Notes: generated by a model from the sequence alone, not told the origin. Counted from the stretch's first letter, positions 28,801-37,414 are shown. The stretch: DNA of 64,000 bases from GCA-020343675 sp964462945 (GCA_964462945.1 CAYWZW010000003.1:108852-172851), one strand, 5' to 3'. Numbers and translations are program-made.

Positions 28801-29352
28801 TGTGCCGTAGGTGATGTCGGAGGCGTACTGGGCTTTTCGTTCGTCGCCGCCGGTGTCCATGTCCGCCTGAATCGCGCCGACGGTCAGACCCAGGGCCTGA
28901 TAGACCGGTCCCATCCATTCTGCATCGCGCTTGGCGAGGTAGTCATTGACCGTAACGATGTGGACCTTGCGTCCGGTCAGGTGAACGAGGTACGCCGCCA
29001 GAGTTGCGACTAATGTCTTGCCTTCACCGGTCGCCATCTCGGCGATTTTGCCCCCATAGAGGACGTCGCCGCCGATAAGCTGGACGTCGAAATGGCGCAT
29101 CTCGACGTTTCGCCTTGCCGCCTCCCGGACGACCGCGAAGGCCTCGGGCAGGATATCCTCGGCCCTCGCCCCGCCCTTTATGGCGGCCTTGAACTCGGCG
29201 GTCTTTGCCTTCAACGCCTCGTTGTCGAGCTGTTTGCTTCGCTCTTCAAACTCGCCCGCCTGCCGCGCGATGACGGAGTATGCTTTGACCAGCCGCTCGT
29301 TACGAGAACCGAAGATTTTTACAAGCACCTTGCTTATTTTATCAAGCGTCAT
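25861..29352 (-). CDS. secA: protein translocase ATPase SecA, enlarged
   Basis: A 1163-aa SecA, far longer than the ~900 aa of E. coli. It drives protein export through SecYEG. Walker A is EMATGEGKTLVATL (near residue 110), DEVDSILVDEART near 215 holds the Walker B, and QLRGRSGRQGDAG near 602 is the arginine-finger motif. It ends in a SEC-C zinc motif (RNDPCPCGSGKKYKKCCG). Residues ~257-315 insert a coiled coil into the ATPase core. The wing region has five tandem WA-x-x-x-F units (Trp 735, 798, 856, 923, 980). ATG 29352 starts MTLDKISKVLVKIFGSRNER; the longer frame reads into an upstream repeat. Confidence 0.96.
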   Translation of the reverse strand: MTLDKISKVLVKIFGSRNERLVKAYSVIARQAGEFEERSKQLDNEALKAKTAEFKAAIKGGARAEDILPEAFAVVREAARRNVEMRHFDVQLIGGDVLYGGKIAEMATGEGKTLVATLAAYLVHLTGRKVHIVTVNDYLAKRDAEWMGPVYQALGLTVGAIQADMDTGGDERKAQYASDITYGTNNEFGFDYLRDNMKTSLRQMVQSPLQYAIIDEVDSILVDEARTPLIISGPALDDVTRYKKADQVARKLISLQSSYDHIKKQIDSAERAIANAQGELAEAKRDKDSDRMEKAQKAIGKSQDELEAAQAKLAGATQYYEVEHDKKAVHLTHEGVGAAQDIAGVGSFFTGSNMEWPHLLEQSLRAHVTFEREKDYVVMDGKVIIVDEFTGRLMHGRQWSDGLHQAVEAKEAVTVKEETQTLATITLQNFFKLYDQIAGMTGTAATEAEEFMNIYKLEVVTIPTNEPCIRDDREDVIYKTMREKFDAIVEEINQISLAGRPLLIGTISIEKSEALSEALQKRYGLDHEVLNAKQHAREAVIVAKAGQQHKGRDGRMRGNVTIATNMAGRGTDIKLGPGVADIGGLHILGTERHEARRIDNQLRGRSGRQGDAGSSQFFLSFDDDLMCVFAPEWTVKALSWIGWEEGQPIYHKRISKGIAKAQKKVEERNFETRKSLLEYDEVMDRQRKYFYSRRREILAGKKLKNIIQEMIDAAIAKNCGTILRDDYPAKCIIEWARTNFSVDLKPSNIADSTVEEIESTIKQQAKDNAANNISLSMGEYLEDYSDAETWDIAGLCKWAMSAFRVSLSPGKVKHQPPEEIEEQLISAAAEQIDKKDCSPLIEFLKEDFSIRQFAEWARAKFDVAMDVAELAGRSASQIRQMLSEKTAAKYKQREIEYPVEFAMNMVFGPQGPNVYAFEALTQWANRKYNAGLSVERIQNTKPRALHSQLLELSRSFNDGQLERELSDKIASLNTGELIRWANERFEASLTEDDLPGDGPELKDTLSEVATEFLRAELSDLEKYVLLQVYDSTWKDHLYSMDHLKGSIWMRSWAEKDPKTEYKREGSRMFEEMIESIEDRVTDIIFKVRLEAGARARSVWNVSQTSHDEVSQFAMAEQQRAAAQAPQGEVKVKQIKLETPKVGRNDPCPCGSGKKYKKCCGKDS

Positions 29353-29363
29353 TGATTTTTTCC

Positions 29364-29431
29364 TGTCATCCCTGCGGAAGCAGGGATCCACGCCCGGCCG
29401 GACATGGATTCCCGCTTGCGCGGGAATGACA
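29364..29431. repeat. intergenic palindromic repeat, copy 1
   Basis: Two hairpin arms, TGTCATCCCTGCGGAAGCAG... and GGATTCCCGCTTGCGCGGGA..., form a 68-bp REP-like unit between secA and efp. A second copy of nearly the same layout is at 32743-32809. Confidence 0.7.
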
Positions 29432-29441
29432 ATAGACAGTG

Positions 29442-30002
29442 TTACTCTTTTACTCGCGTGACATACTCGCCGGTGCGGGTATCGACGCGAATCAGCTCGC
29501 CGGTCTTGATAAAAGACGGTACCTGCACAACAAGGCCGGTTTCGAGCGTCGCCGGCTTATTTTGATTGGTCGCCGTAGCGCCCTTAATCTCCGGCGGCGT
29601 GTCCGTCACCTCCAGATCCACCGTATTAGGCAGAGTCACGATTACCGGCTTGCCCTCGTACATGCTGACCTGCAACTGGCTGTTGGCTTTCAGGTATTTC
29701 TGCCCGTCGCCGAACGTATCATCGTCGAGGGTGATTTGGTCGTAAGTTGTCGTATCCATCAGGATGTGCTGACTTCCCGAAGAGTACAGGTACTCGTACG
29801 CTCTCTTATCCAGATCGGCCTCTTCAATGGTCTCCTCCGAGCGCAGGCGGACATTTTGAATCGAGCCGTCGGCAAGGCTCTTCAGCTTCGTCTGATAGAC
29901 CGCGCCGCCTTTGCCCAATTTGACGTGCGTATAATCCACAATCGCGTACAGCTTACCGTCGATCTTGATGGTCTGACCTTTTTGCATCCCAGACACCTTC
30001 AT
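29442..30002 (-). CDS. efp: translation elongation factor P
   Basis: A 186-aa EF-P, which relieves ribosome stalling at polyproline stretches. All three domains are present; the N-terminal tip loop is VKLGKGGAVYQTK with the modifiable Lys at residue 31 (E. coli Lys34). The usual Pro before Gly-Lys is Leu here. The C-terminal end is QVPSFIKTGELIRVDTRTGEYVTR. No modification genes (epmA, epmB) are visible in the window. It lies 89 bp upstream of secA on the same strand. Confidence 0.95.
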   Translation of the reverse strand: MKVSGMQKGQTIKIDGKLYAIVDYTHVKLGKGGAVYQTKLKSLADGSIQNVRLRSEETIEEADLDKRAYEYLYSSGSQHILMDTTTYDQITLDDDTFGDGQKYLKANSQLQVSMYEGKPVIVTLPNTVDLEVTDTPPEIKGATATNQNKPATLETGLVVQVPSFIKTGELIRVDTRTGEYVTRVKE

Positions 30003-30176
30003 TTGTTACTCCGAAAAAGGCAATAATCAGTAATCAATTATCAATAGTCAATCAGAAACGGCAAGTATGGCAAAATTGCCACAGAATGTCAAGAAATGAA
30101 GGAACCCGCTCAAGCAGTTTTTGCCGGTCCGTTCATCCTGCTGCTTGGATTTGTCAGAGCAGATATTCACCGGCCA

Positions 30177-30216
30177 GATGCTTCGCTTCGCGTTGCTGCG
30201 CTCAGCATGACAGAAG
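30177..30216. repeat. dispersed repeat fragment between efp and rnr
   Basis: GCTTCGCGTTGCTGCGCTCAGCATGAC resembles the repeat element near 32545-32580 (CTCCGCTTGGCTCAGAATGAC). Nothing else is evident in this 239-bp spacer. Confidence 0.4.
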
Positions 30217-30241
30217 TGCCGTCTTCTCTGGGACGCAAGTT

Positions 30242-32431
30242 TTAGTTTCTGTTTCTCCGCTTCTTTTTGGTCTTTCGTCTGCTGGCTTTGCTGCTCTCCT
30301 GCTGCTTCGGCGGTTTCACCACGGCTTCGACTGGCTTGACGTTGAGCTGCCGGGCCGGGACGTTCACTGAAACGGTCTGCACTTTCATGGCCCGGCCCAG
30401 ACGGATGCTGTGTCCCGAACGCGCGCCGACGATGCACTGGGCCTTGGCGTCGTAGTCCCACTGGTCGGGTCCCAAATCGTCCATCCGGACAAGACCTTCG
30501 ATGCCGAACTTCCTGCACTGGACGAATACGCCGAAGCTCGCCAGGCCGGTCACGACGCACTCGAGCTCCTCGCCGATTTTCTTGCTGAGCATCTGCAATA
30601 TCAGCACCTCTTTCAGCTCGTTCTCGGCGTCCTCGGCCCGCTGCTCCGTGAAGGTGATGTGCTTACCCACCTCAGCTAGGTCCTGTTCCTGTGCTTTCGG
30701 GGCCGGCTTGTTCTGCAGATAGTATTCCAGGACGCGATGGACCATCAGGTCCGCGTACCGGCGGATCGGACTGGTGAAGTGACAGTAGTGCGTCGAAGCC
30801 AGTGCATAATGGCCGATGTTCAGCGGAGCGTATTGTGCCTTTTCGAAGCTTCGCAGGACAGCTAAGTTCACGGCGAACGAGCAATCGGCGCCTTTGACGG
30901 CGGCCAGCAAATCCTGAATGACCTTGCGGTCCGCCTTCCGCGGCAGACTGAATCCGAACCCTTTGACAAGGTCGGCGAGATGCTTCATACTCAGGGCATC
31001 CGGATCCGGGTGAATCCGCCGCATGAACGGGACGTTCAGCTTGTCGAGCAGCGAGGCGACCGCGTCGTTGGCCTCGACCATGAACATCTCGATGATCGTG
31101 TGGGGATAGCTGTCATCGGCGGGGTGCGCATCGGCCACCTGGCCTGATTTGTCGAACACCAGTTCCGTCTCAGGCAGGTCCAGGTGGATCATGCCGTTCT
31201 CTCTTCTCCGCTGTTCGATGACCCGGCTGAGCATCTCCATGTTCTTGAGCAGCTCAGTCACTTGGGGCCCGGTGCCTTTCGTGCGGCCTTTCAGAATCCC
31301 GTCGGCCTGCAAGTAGGTCAAACGCTGCGTCGAGCGCATCACCGAGTTGGCGAAGCGGCGGCTCATAATGTTCCCTTGCGTGTCGTACGTCAGATATACG
31401 CTCTTGACGAAGCGGTCCTGGCCGGGCTGGAGACTGCATATACCGTTACTCAGAATCTCCGGCAGCATGGGAATTGTCCTGCCGGGCAGATAAGCACTGT
31501 TTCCCCGCGTCTTGGCCTCCTCATCCAGCGGCGAATCGGCCGTCACGAAATGGCTGACGTCGGCGATATGGACGCCCAAGACCCACTGGCCGTCGGAATC
31601 CTTTTCGAGGCTTATCGCATCGTCGAAATCTTTGGCGTCTGGCGGATCTATCGTAACAATGACCTTGTCCGTGATGTCCTCCCGCCGGCCCGGCTTTTCG
31701 GGATTGAATCGGGCGGCGGCCTGACGCGACTGCTCGATGCAGCCGGCGTCGAACTCGCCCGGCAGGTGGTACTGGTGGATGATCGACTTGATCTCGGTCT
31801 CGTAGCGTCCCGCTTTGCCGAGCACCTCAATGATAACGCCGCGCGCCAGGTGCTTTTCCGTCGGATACGTGAGTATTTCGACGATGACTTTGTCCTTCTC
31901 CCTGGCTCCTTTGGCGCCGACGTCATCGACGGAGATCGGCTCGAAGAAGCTCTTGCCGTCCGGCTGAACGAGCCATCCTTCCGGATGTTTGACTAAGGTT
32001 CCGATGAATCTATTCTGTGCCCGTTCGAGAATTTCGATGATTTCGCCGCTGTAGCGCATTTGTCCGCCGCGTTTGCCTTGCTTTTTAACCTTTGCGACGA
32101 CGATGTCGCCGGTCATGGCGTCGGCGGTGGCGTCCGGCGGGATAAATAAGTCGCCGTGCGAGTTGGGCTCCAGAGGCATAATAAAGCCGAACCCTTTGGG
32201 ATTGGCTCGGAACGTCCCGACGATCTGACCCGCCAGCGCGGGAAGACTGATCAGGTTCCTCGCACCAATTACGACGTGCCCGGCCTGCCGGAGCTGGTCG
32301 AAAGCCTCTTTGAACTGCGGATAATCCTCCGAGCTGACGCCCAGCGCTTTGGCCAGGTGTCCGAGCTTGACCGGCTCGTAATCGTGGTGCTTGAGCAGTT
32401 TGATTATTTGCTTTTTGAATACTTCAGGCAT
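30242..32431 (-). CDS. rnr: ribonuclease R (RNB family)
   Basis: A 729-aa 3'-5' exoribonuclease that degrades structured RNA. Domains in order: N-terminal winged helix (FKKQIIKLLKHHDYEPVKLG), cold-shock domains (GKGF-type NPKGFGFIMP), the RNB catalytic core with TIDPPDAKDFDDAISLE (metal-binding Asp residues), and a C-terminal S1 domain (ECVVTGLASFGVFVQ). The tail is highly basic (RRKTKKKRRNRN), common in RNase R. ATG 32431 fits the winged-helix start. Confidence 0.95.
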   Translation of the reverse strand: MPEVFKKQIIKLLKHHDYEPVKLGHLAKALGVSSEDYPQFKEAFDQLRQAGHVVIGARNLISLPALAGQIVGTFRANPKGFGFIMPLEPNSHGDLFIPPDATADAMTGDIVVAKVKKQGKRGGQMRYSGEIIEILERAQNRFIGTLVKHPEGWLVQPDGKSFFEPISVDDVGAKGAREKDKVIVEILTYPTEKHLARGVIIEVLGKAGRYETEIKSIIHQYHLPGEFDAGCIEQSRQAAARFNPEKPGRREDITDKVIVTIDPPDAKDFDDAISLEKDSDGQWVLGVHIADVSHFVTADSPLDEEAKTRGNSAYLPGRTIPMLPEILSNGICSLQPGQDRFVKSVYLTYDTQGNIMSRRFANSVMRSTQRLTYLQADGILKGRTKGTGPQVTELLKNMEMLSRVIEQRRRENGMIHLDLPETELVFDKSGQVADAHPADDSYPHTIIEMFMVEANDAVASLLDKLNVPFMRRIHPDPDALSMKHLADLVKGFGFSLPRKADRKVIQDLLAAVKGADCSFAVNLAVLRSFEKAQYAPLNIGHYALASTHYCHFTSPIRRYADLMVHRVLEYYLQNKPAPKAQEQDLAEVGKHITFTEQRAEDAENELKEVLILQMLSKKIGEELECVVTGLASFGVFVQCRKFGIEGLVRMDDLGPDQWDYDAKAQCIVGARSGHSIRLGRAMKVQTVSVNVPARQLNVKPVEAVVKPPKQQESSKASRRKTKKKRRNRN

Positions 32432-32544
32432 TTGTTCTACCCATCCTTGGAAAGTTCATTTTTTTATGGACATAAAACGTTTTTGACATTGACATTGTAG
32501 CTGCTGCGGCGTGTTTATAAAGGAAGAAATAAACTCGATATATC

Positions 32545-32580
32545 TCCCAACTACGCTCCGCTTGGCTCAGAATGACGAGA
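32545..32580. repeat. dispersed repeat fragment
   Basis: Contains CTCCGCTTGGCTCAGAATGAC, also seen in altered form at 30177-30216. Confidence 0.45.
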
Positions 32581-32742
32581 GGCTTTCGCTGTACCCTGAT
32601 TAGAAACATGGAGGTGCAGGGTGGCGGCTTGCCCCACCACCAACATCGCGGCGTGAACAGCACGTCCTGTGAGACTTATGAGATGGAGACAATATCAAGC
32701 CCAAACTCCCGTTCCTTGACTCTTGCTTCGTACAGACAATGT

Positions 32743-32809
32743 TGTCATTCCGGCCCGGAACCGGGATCCCGAAGTGCAAAAATGGATTCCCGCTTTCGCG
32801 GGAATGACA
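32743..32809. repeat. intergenic palindromic repeat, copy 2
   Basis: TGTCATTCCGGCCCGGAACC... and GGATTCCCGCTTTCGCGGGA... form two hairpin arms like those at 29364-29431 (arm 2 differs by one or two bases). Confidence 0.7.
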
Positions 32810-32982
32810 ACGTGCGAGGACTACCTGCTTTGAATGGCGCTCGCACCAAGTATCCGGCAGCCGGTATCAAGGATCATCCCTCCGGCTCTCGATAAAATCT
32901 GCTCGCAGCGCGGTCGAACGGGCTGAGGGCAGGCTTCTGTTGTTCGTCGTTCAATTCACGAACCGCTAATTCGCTAATTCGC

Positions 32983-33261
32983 TCACGAACTTTTCTTTGC
33001 CGTAAGGGCGTTCAGTTTCTTGGCAAGGCGTGACTTTTTTCGGGCGGCGGTTTTTTTGTGCATCGTACTTGTCGCGGCGGTCTTGTCCAGCTTCTTGACA
33101 ATGAGCTTGAATTGCTGGCTTGCCGCCTCGGCGTTGCCGCCGGCCAGGGCCTCTTCAAAATGCTTGATTTGCGTCTTGACCTGACTCTTGCGAGCGCGAT
33201 TGATGAGCCTTCTCTTGTCGTTTTGTCTTGCTCTTTTTTTCGCCTGTAACGAATGTGCCAC
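32983..33261 (-). CDS. rpsT: 30S ribosomal protein S20
   Basis: A 92-aa S20 that binds 16S rRNA in the small subunit. The N-terminal helix region AHSLQAKKRARQNDKRRLIN and the basic tail (KKTAARKKSRLAKKLN) are typical. I choose GTG 33261 rather than ATG 33267 because AGGAG (33268-33272) is 6 bp from the GTG but directly adjacent to the ATG, and the resulting MAHS start matches the usual MAN/MAH start. It lies downstream of the TPR gene by 40 bp. Confidence 0.92.
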   Translation of the reverse strand: MAHSLQAKKRARQNDKRRLINRARKSQVKTQIKHFEEALAGGNAEAASQQFKLIVKKLDKTAATSTMHKKTAARKKSRLAKKLNALTAKKSS

Positions 33262-33301
33262 TGTCATCTCCTGAAAAACTTCTTTATCCCATATTCCAAA
33301 C

Positions 33302-34708
33302 TTACTGAGAGGTTAGTTCCGTTTTCCTGTTTCTTAATCTATCGACGCGTTGGCTGACGTCTTTGTACGCGAAGTCGCTTTGGGCGATTTTGCGATAGAC
33401 ATCCATCGCCTCTTGCATATCGCCCCGTTCTTCGTATGCGCGGGCGAGATTATACCGCAATTCCTTGCCAGCCGCATCATCTTTTAGCTCGTAAGAATTT
33501 ATCGCCTGGGTGAGCACGTCGATCGCATCATCGAGCCACCCCTTCACAAAGAAGCAGCAGCCGATCTGATTCATCGCCGCGATTTTTCGCCGGGGGTCTC
33601 GTTGGGCCTCCTGGAACAAAGGAATCGCGTCGTTATATTGCTTGTGCTTGACCAGGCGAAGAGCATATTCGAATTTGGCAGCCAGGTCGGTCGGATAGTT
33701 TTCCACGCACAGGCGGTAATGTTCCAGCTCCAGATTGTCCAATTGTGCCGACAACTGCTCCAGTTCAACCTTGGCCTGGGCGTCCCCGGGATTCGATTCG
33801 AGAGTATCTTTTGCCTGCTTTATCTTTCTGTGGAGCTGCTTGATTCTCAGCAGGCCCGCCCGCCGCTTGAAGCTGAAATCACTCCTGGCCCCGTACGTGC
33901 TCTCCAGCAGGGCGATAGCGTCATTTTCGTCCTTGTCGTTTTCCAGGTCCGAAAGGGTGTCGGCCAGCTCGAATATGTTCGCCGGCAGGTCCGGATTCTG
34001 CGCTATTTTTCTTCGCGCCTCTTCGACGGCACCGGCCCGGTAGTCTTCGGTCTTGACGACGCCGGCCTGGGCTTGAAGTCTCTCCTGGCTCTCGCGGTCC
34101 TTGATGGACTGTCGGAAATCGCCCTCGCCGTCATATTTGCCCCGGACCATCGTCAGCTCGGCCGAGAGGTTCTTAAACTCATCAGCCAGGGTCTTGTCAG
34201 CAGGTCTGAGCTTGGCGGCATGCTGACAGGCGGCAATCGCCTTGTCGAATTCGCCGAGGGCACAATAGGCATCTTTGAGCAGGATATAGGTCTGCACCGA
34301 CGGATTCTCGGCGGCGTTGACGGTCTGGAAGACCAGGTTGGCGATCCAGCCCGCCGTTTTCTTATAGCCGCCGGCCACGGCAGCCTTCAGCATCGCCTCG
34401 GCATACGGCAGATGACCGGGGTTCTTAACGAAAAGGTATTCGGCGTTGAGCATCTGCTCCAGCGGCGTCTTGCCTCGCAGATGCTTCACCTTGTCCATCA
34501 CTGAAGGCTTCTTGCCCTTCTGTCCCTGCCGATGCAAAGCCAATTCGCACAGCGGCAGATGCCCTTCCATCAGAGCGTCCGGGGCATAACGCAGACCCTG
34601 CAGGTACATATCGATCGCATAGTCGAAATTGTCCGTCTCGGCTACTTTCGCGGCTTTGTCAAAAAAAGCCTTGGCTTTGGCCGCCGCCTGGCTATCTTCT
34701 TCCGGCAT
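33302..34708 (-). CDS. tetratricopeptide-repeat protein
   Basis: A 468-aa soluble protein made mostly of TPR units, for example FDYAIDMYLQGLRYAPDALM near the N-terminus, CALGEFDKAIAACQHAAKLR in the middle and YNDAIPLFQEAQRDPRRKIA, DDAIDVLTQAIN and GDMQEAMDVYRKIAQSDFAY at the end. A lysine-rich linker (GQKGKKPSVMDKVKH) separates the first unit from the rest. No signal peptide or TM helix is seen. Probably a scaffold for protein complexes; specific partners are unknown. Confidence 0.8.
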   Translation of the reverse strand: MPEEDSQAAAKAKAFFDKAAKVAETDNFDYAIDMYLQGLRYAPDALMEGHLPLCELALHRQGQKGKKPSVMDKVKHLRGKTPLEQMLNAEYLFVKNPGHLPYAEAMLKAAVAGGYKKTAGWIANLVFQTVNAAENPSVQTYILLKDAYCALGEFDKAIAACQHAAKLRPADKTLADEFKNLSAELTMVRGKYDGEGDFRQSIKDRESQERLQAQAGVVKTEDYRAGAVEEARRKIAQNPDLPANIFELADTLSDLENDKDENDAIALLESTYGARSDFSFKRRAGLLRIKQLHRKIKQAKDTLESNPGDAQAKVELEQLSAQLDNLELEHYRLCVENYPTDLAAKFEYALRLVKHKQYNDAIPLFQEAQRDPRRKIAAMNQIGCCFFVKGWLDDAIDVLTQAINSYELKDDAAGKELRYNLARAYEERGDMQEAMDVYRKIAQSDFAYKDVSQRVDRLRNRKTELTSQ

Positions 34709-34791
34709 CAGTTGTTACCAAATCTGTTTCTCATACATTGATCGAATGACTTATCGTAGTCTTCGGCTGGATTTTGTCAACAAATAAATGC

Positions 34792-34820
34792 TTGTCTGAG
34801 CCAGGGCATCATGCTATAAG
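34792..34820 (+). promoter_or_regulatory. glyA promoter
   Basis: TTGTCT (34792-34797) and TATAAG (34815-34820) are 17 bp apart, with TGC before the -10 (extended -10). Start of transcription would fall near 34827, leaving a ~70-nt leader to glyA. Confidence 0.6.
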
Positions 34821-34895
34821 AGAAGCTCAGATGTTTTATTCTGGCTTCGGAACCCTGAAACAACCTGAACAAAGACAGTTTACGGAGAAGCAAAT

Positions 34896-36167
34896 ATGCT
34901 AAACGCACTTGAGATGTATGATCCGCAGATTTATGAGTTGATACGACAGGAACAGGCACGCCAGAGCGGAGCCGTTCGCCTGATCCCCTCGGAGAACTAC
35001 GTCTCCAGGGCGGTCATGTTAGCCAGCGGCGGCTGCCTGACCAATAAATACGCCGAAGGTTATCCCGGCCGACGATACTATGAGGGCCAGCAGGTGACTG
35101 ACCTGATTGAAAGGATGGCCCAGGATCGCGCCAAGAAACTGTTCAAGGCCGACCACGCGAACGTTCAGCCCTACTCCGGCTCGGTCGCAAACTTGGCCGC
35201 GTACGCAGCGCTGATTCAGCCGGGCGATACCATCATGGGAATGTCGCACATCGACGGCGGGCACCTCACCCACGGCGGCAAGGTCTCGCTCACCAGCAAA
35301 TTCTTCAAGTCCGTCTCGTACCCGGTCAATCCCGAGACCGGCCGAATCGACTACGACCGCGTTGCCGAGCTGGCCAAAAAACACAGGCCGAAAATCATCA
35401 TCTCCGGCGCCACCGCGTATCCGCGAGAGATTGATTTTGAAACCTTCGGCCAGATCGCCAAAGACGTGGGGGCGTATCACATCAGTGATATCGCCCACAT
35501 TGCGGGTCTCGTCGTCGCCGGCATTCATGAGAGCCCCGTGCCGTACGCAGACATCGTCTCGACCACAACGCACAAGACGCTGCGAGGTCCTCGCGGGGGC
35601 ATGTTGCTGTGTAAGGCCGAGCACGCCAACGCCGTGGACAGGGCCGTCTTCCCCGGCCTGCAGGGCGGACCCCACATGCACACGATAACCGCCGTGGCCG
35701 TAGCCCTGGCCGAGGCCGACACACCCGAATTCATCGCCTACGCCAAGCAGATCGTCAAGAACGCAAAAGCCTTAGCCGAAAAGCTGCTCGAATACGGCTT
35801 CAAACTCATGTCCGGCGGAACGGACAATCACCTGATTCTCATCGACCTGCGAAACAAGAACATCCCCGGCAAGAAACTCGCCAAGGCGCTGGACCGCGCC
35901 CGGATCGTGACCAACTACAACAGCATCCCGAACGACCCGTCGCCGCCGGCCAACCCGAGCGGCTTACGCATCGGCACGCCAGCCATCACCACACGCGGCA
36001 TGAAAGAGGAGCAGGCCAGAGAGATCGCCGGCCTGATCAACAAAGTCGCCGAGAACATCGACAACGAGTCGGCCATTGAAGAGGTCGCCAGAGAATCGCT
36101 GCTGCTGTGCTCGCAGTTCCCCGTCCCCGACCATTTCATCATACCGAACAAGAACAACAGCAGGTAG
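34896..36167 (+). CDS. glyA: serine hydroxymethyltransferase
   Basis: A 423-aa PLP enzyme that interconverts serine and glycine with tetrahydrofolate. Family motifs are clear: LIPSENYVSRAV, NKYAEGYPGRRYYEG, VQPYSGSVANLAAY, SHIDGGHLTHGG, the PLP lysine in TTTHKTLRGPRGG, and GTPAITTRGMKEEQA. Its length is normal. GGAG stands a few bases before ATG 34896. The gene is transcribed alone and diverges from the TPR gene. Confidence 0.97.
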   Translation: MLNALEMYDPQIYELIRQEQARQSGAVRLIPSENYVSRAVMLASGGCLTNKYAEGYPGRRYYEGQQVTDLIERMAQDRAKKLFKADHANVQPYSGSVANLAAYAALIQPGDTIMGMSHIDGGHLTHGGKVSLTSKFFKSVSYPVNPETGRIDYDRVAELAKKHRPKIIISGATAYPREIDFETFGQIAKDVGAYHISDIAHIAGLVVAGIHESPVPYADIVSTTTHKTLRGPRGGMLLCKAEHANAVDRAVFPGLQGGPHMHTITAVAVALAEADTPEFIAYAKQIVKNAKALAEKLLEYGFKLMSGGTDNHLILIDLRNKNIPGKKLAKALDRARIVTNYNSIPNDPSPPANPSGLRIGTPAITTRGMKEEQAREIAGLINKVAENIDNESAIEEVARESLLLCSQFPVPDHFIIPNKNNSR

Positions 36168-36296
36168 CGAACGGCACAAGGAAGAGGGCGGAAGGCTGGG
36201 TACGGAAGACAGAACCCGAGGCGTCTGGGGCTCGTCTCGGCGCAGGCGCGAGCCGGAGCGGGCAGGCAATCACAGGAACACAGAAGACAGTTTTTC

Positions 36297-36572
36297 GTGG
36301 CTCGCGCTGCCGTCTTGGGAAAAACTCGTTTTGACCGCGTGGCACTGGCTATGCTTTCGAGGGCGAATTGGGACCCCGCGAAACGCCTCGACCTTATGGC
36401 CGAACTCGATGCCGCTTTCTTTCTGCTCTTCGGAATCAAACGCCCCGATGTAGAGTATATTTTTTCCACCTTCAGCGGCGTTCGCAAAGAGAGCAAGACA
36501 ATGTTGGCTGATTCAAGTGTCTTTGACCGGATTCTCACCCACCACGACGTTTTAAGCCGGTCGCGGATCTGA
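36297..36572 (+). pseudogene. C-terminal remnant of a restriction/N6-adenine methyltransferase-type enzyme
   Basis: The 91-codon frame reads RLDLMAELDAAFFLLFGIKR then PDVEYIFSTFSGVRKESK and FDRILTHHDVL. This matches the end of Eco57I/type IIL or PglX-like enzymes, where LDA-xxxxLYGI-xRxDVxYI is followed by a conserved helix. The catalytic NPPY region is missing and nothing homologous precedes it, so this is a leftover. The family assignment is from memory and should be tested. The flanks (36168-36296) hold no gene. Confidence 0.6.
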
Positions 36573-36580
36573 CTTTGTTG

Positions 36581-37210
36581 TCAAAAGAACGGGTTGTGGG
36601 CTTTTTCGCGGGCGATGGTCGTGGCCGGGCCGTGGCCGGGATAAACTTTTGTTTCGTCGGGCAGGGTAAAGAGTTTTTCTCTGACGCTGTTGAGTAGCTG
36701 TGACATGCTGCCGCCCGGAAAGTCGGTTCGGCCAATTGAGTCGGCAAAGAGTGTATCACCGACAAAAGCAACGCCCTCGTCCCGCGAATACAGGCAGATG
36801 CCGCCCGGCGTATGGCCGGGAGTGTGGAGCAGCGTCAGTTTCACGCCGGCCTGCTCGATCACGTCCTGCTCTTCCAAGGAAATATCTTCGGGCTCCGTGC
36901 TGAACGCTATCCCGCTCATAACGGACAGATTCGCATAGGGCTCTGTCAGCATTTCGGCGTCCAGCCTGTGAATATAGACCTTGATGTCGGGGAATTGCTC
37001 TCGCAGAGCCGCGACACCGGCAATGTGGTCGATGTGGCCGTGCGTGAGAGCTACCGCCACCGCGTTCAAGTTCTGCTCCTTTAGCAAGTCGATCAGCGGC
37101 TCGGCGTCGAGCCCCGGGTCGATCACCAGGCAGTCTTTAGCCGCGTCACTGCCTCGCAGAACATAGCAGTTGGTTTCGTACGCCCCCAAAATCAGATGGT
37201 CTATTTTCAT
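36581..37210 (-). CDS. MBL-fold metallo-hydrolase (glyoxalase II-like)
   Basis: A 209-aa metallo-beta-lactamase-fold hydrolase. The zinc motif is LTHGHIDHIAGVA, with further ligands in LHTPGHTPGG, FVGDTLF and YPGHGPATTI. Proteins of this size and start (IDHLILGAYETNCYVLRG) are usually annotated as hydroxyacylglutathione hydrolase-like or YcbL; a thioester or related small substrate is likely. It diverges from the ABC exporter gene. Confidence 0.9.
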   Translation of the reverse strand: MKIDHLILGAYETNCYVLRGSDAAKDCLVIDPGLDAEPLIDLLKEQNLNAVAVALTHGHIDHIAGVAALREQFPDIKVYIHRLDAEMLTEPYANLSVMSGIAFSTEPEDISLEEQDVIEQAGVKLTLLHTPGHTPGGICLYSRDEGVAFVGDTLFADSIGRTDFPGGSMSQLLNSVREKLFTLPDETKVYPGHGPATTIAREKAHNPFF

Positions 37211-37276
37211 TTGGCGGCTTCCTTAAAAATCAGCAGGCTAACAGGAATGATATTTGGAGTCAACATCTCTTTTGGC

Positions 37277-37305
37277 TTGACCGGTGGGGACAAGTATGTT
37301 ACTGT
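37277..37305 (+). promoter_or_regulatory. candidate promoter of the ABC exporter
   Basis: TTGACC (37277-37282) and TACTGT (37300-37305) are 17 bp apart, with TG before the -10. The gene starts at 37415. Confidence 0.45.
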
Positions 37306-37414
37306 GCCTGCTCTGCAGCAGACGCCTGATAGGGCATGGATTACAGACTCCTGCTCGCACAGGAACGGCCGCGGCGGTTTTGGATGCTTCTCATTTTATG
37401 GAGAACGTTGCGAA

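Larger units (their letters stand above)
32432..32982. other. 551-bp spacer with dispersed repeats only
   Basis: No gene is supported here. It holds a repeat piece at 32545-32580, the second palindromic repeat copy at 32743-32809, and short tandem AATTCGCT units near rpsT (32966-32982). The frames that run through it are made of repeat sequence. Confidence 0.6.

Noticed and set aside
27871..29013. 380-codon frame on the + strand opposite secA
   Set aside because: Shadow of SecA in GC-rich DNA: no ribosome site, leucine/valine/arginine-rich with no domain.
32572..32895. 107-codon frame in the spacer between rnr and rpsT
   Set aside because: Made of dispersed repeat sequence (MDSRFRGNDN).
33602..34504. 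300-codon frame opposite the TPR gene
   Set aside because: Antisense shadow; no domain or ribosome site.
34827..34895. Riboswitch in the glyA leader
   Set aside because: The 70-nt leader is too short and has no glycine-riboswitch-like pairing.
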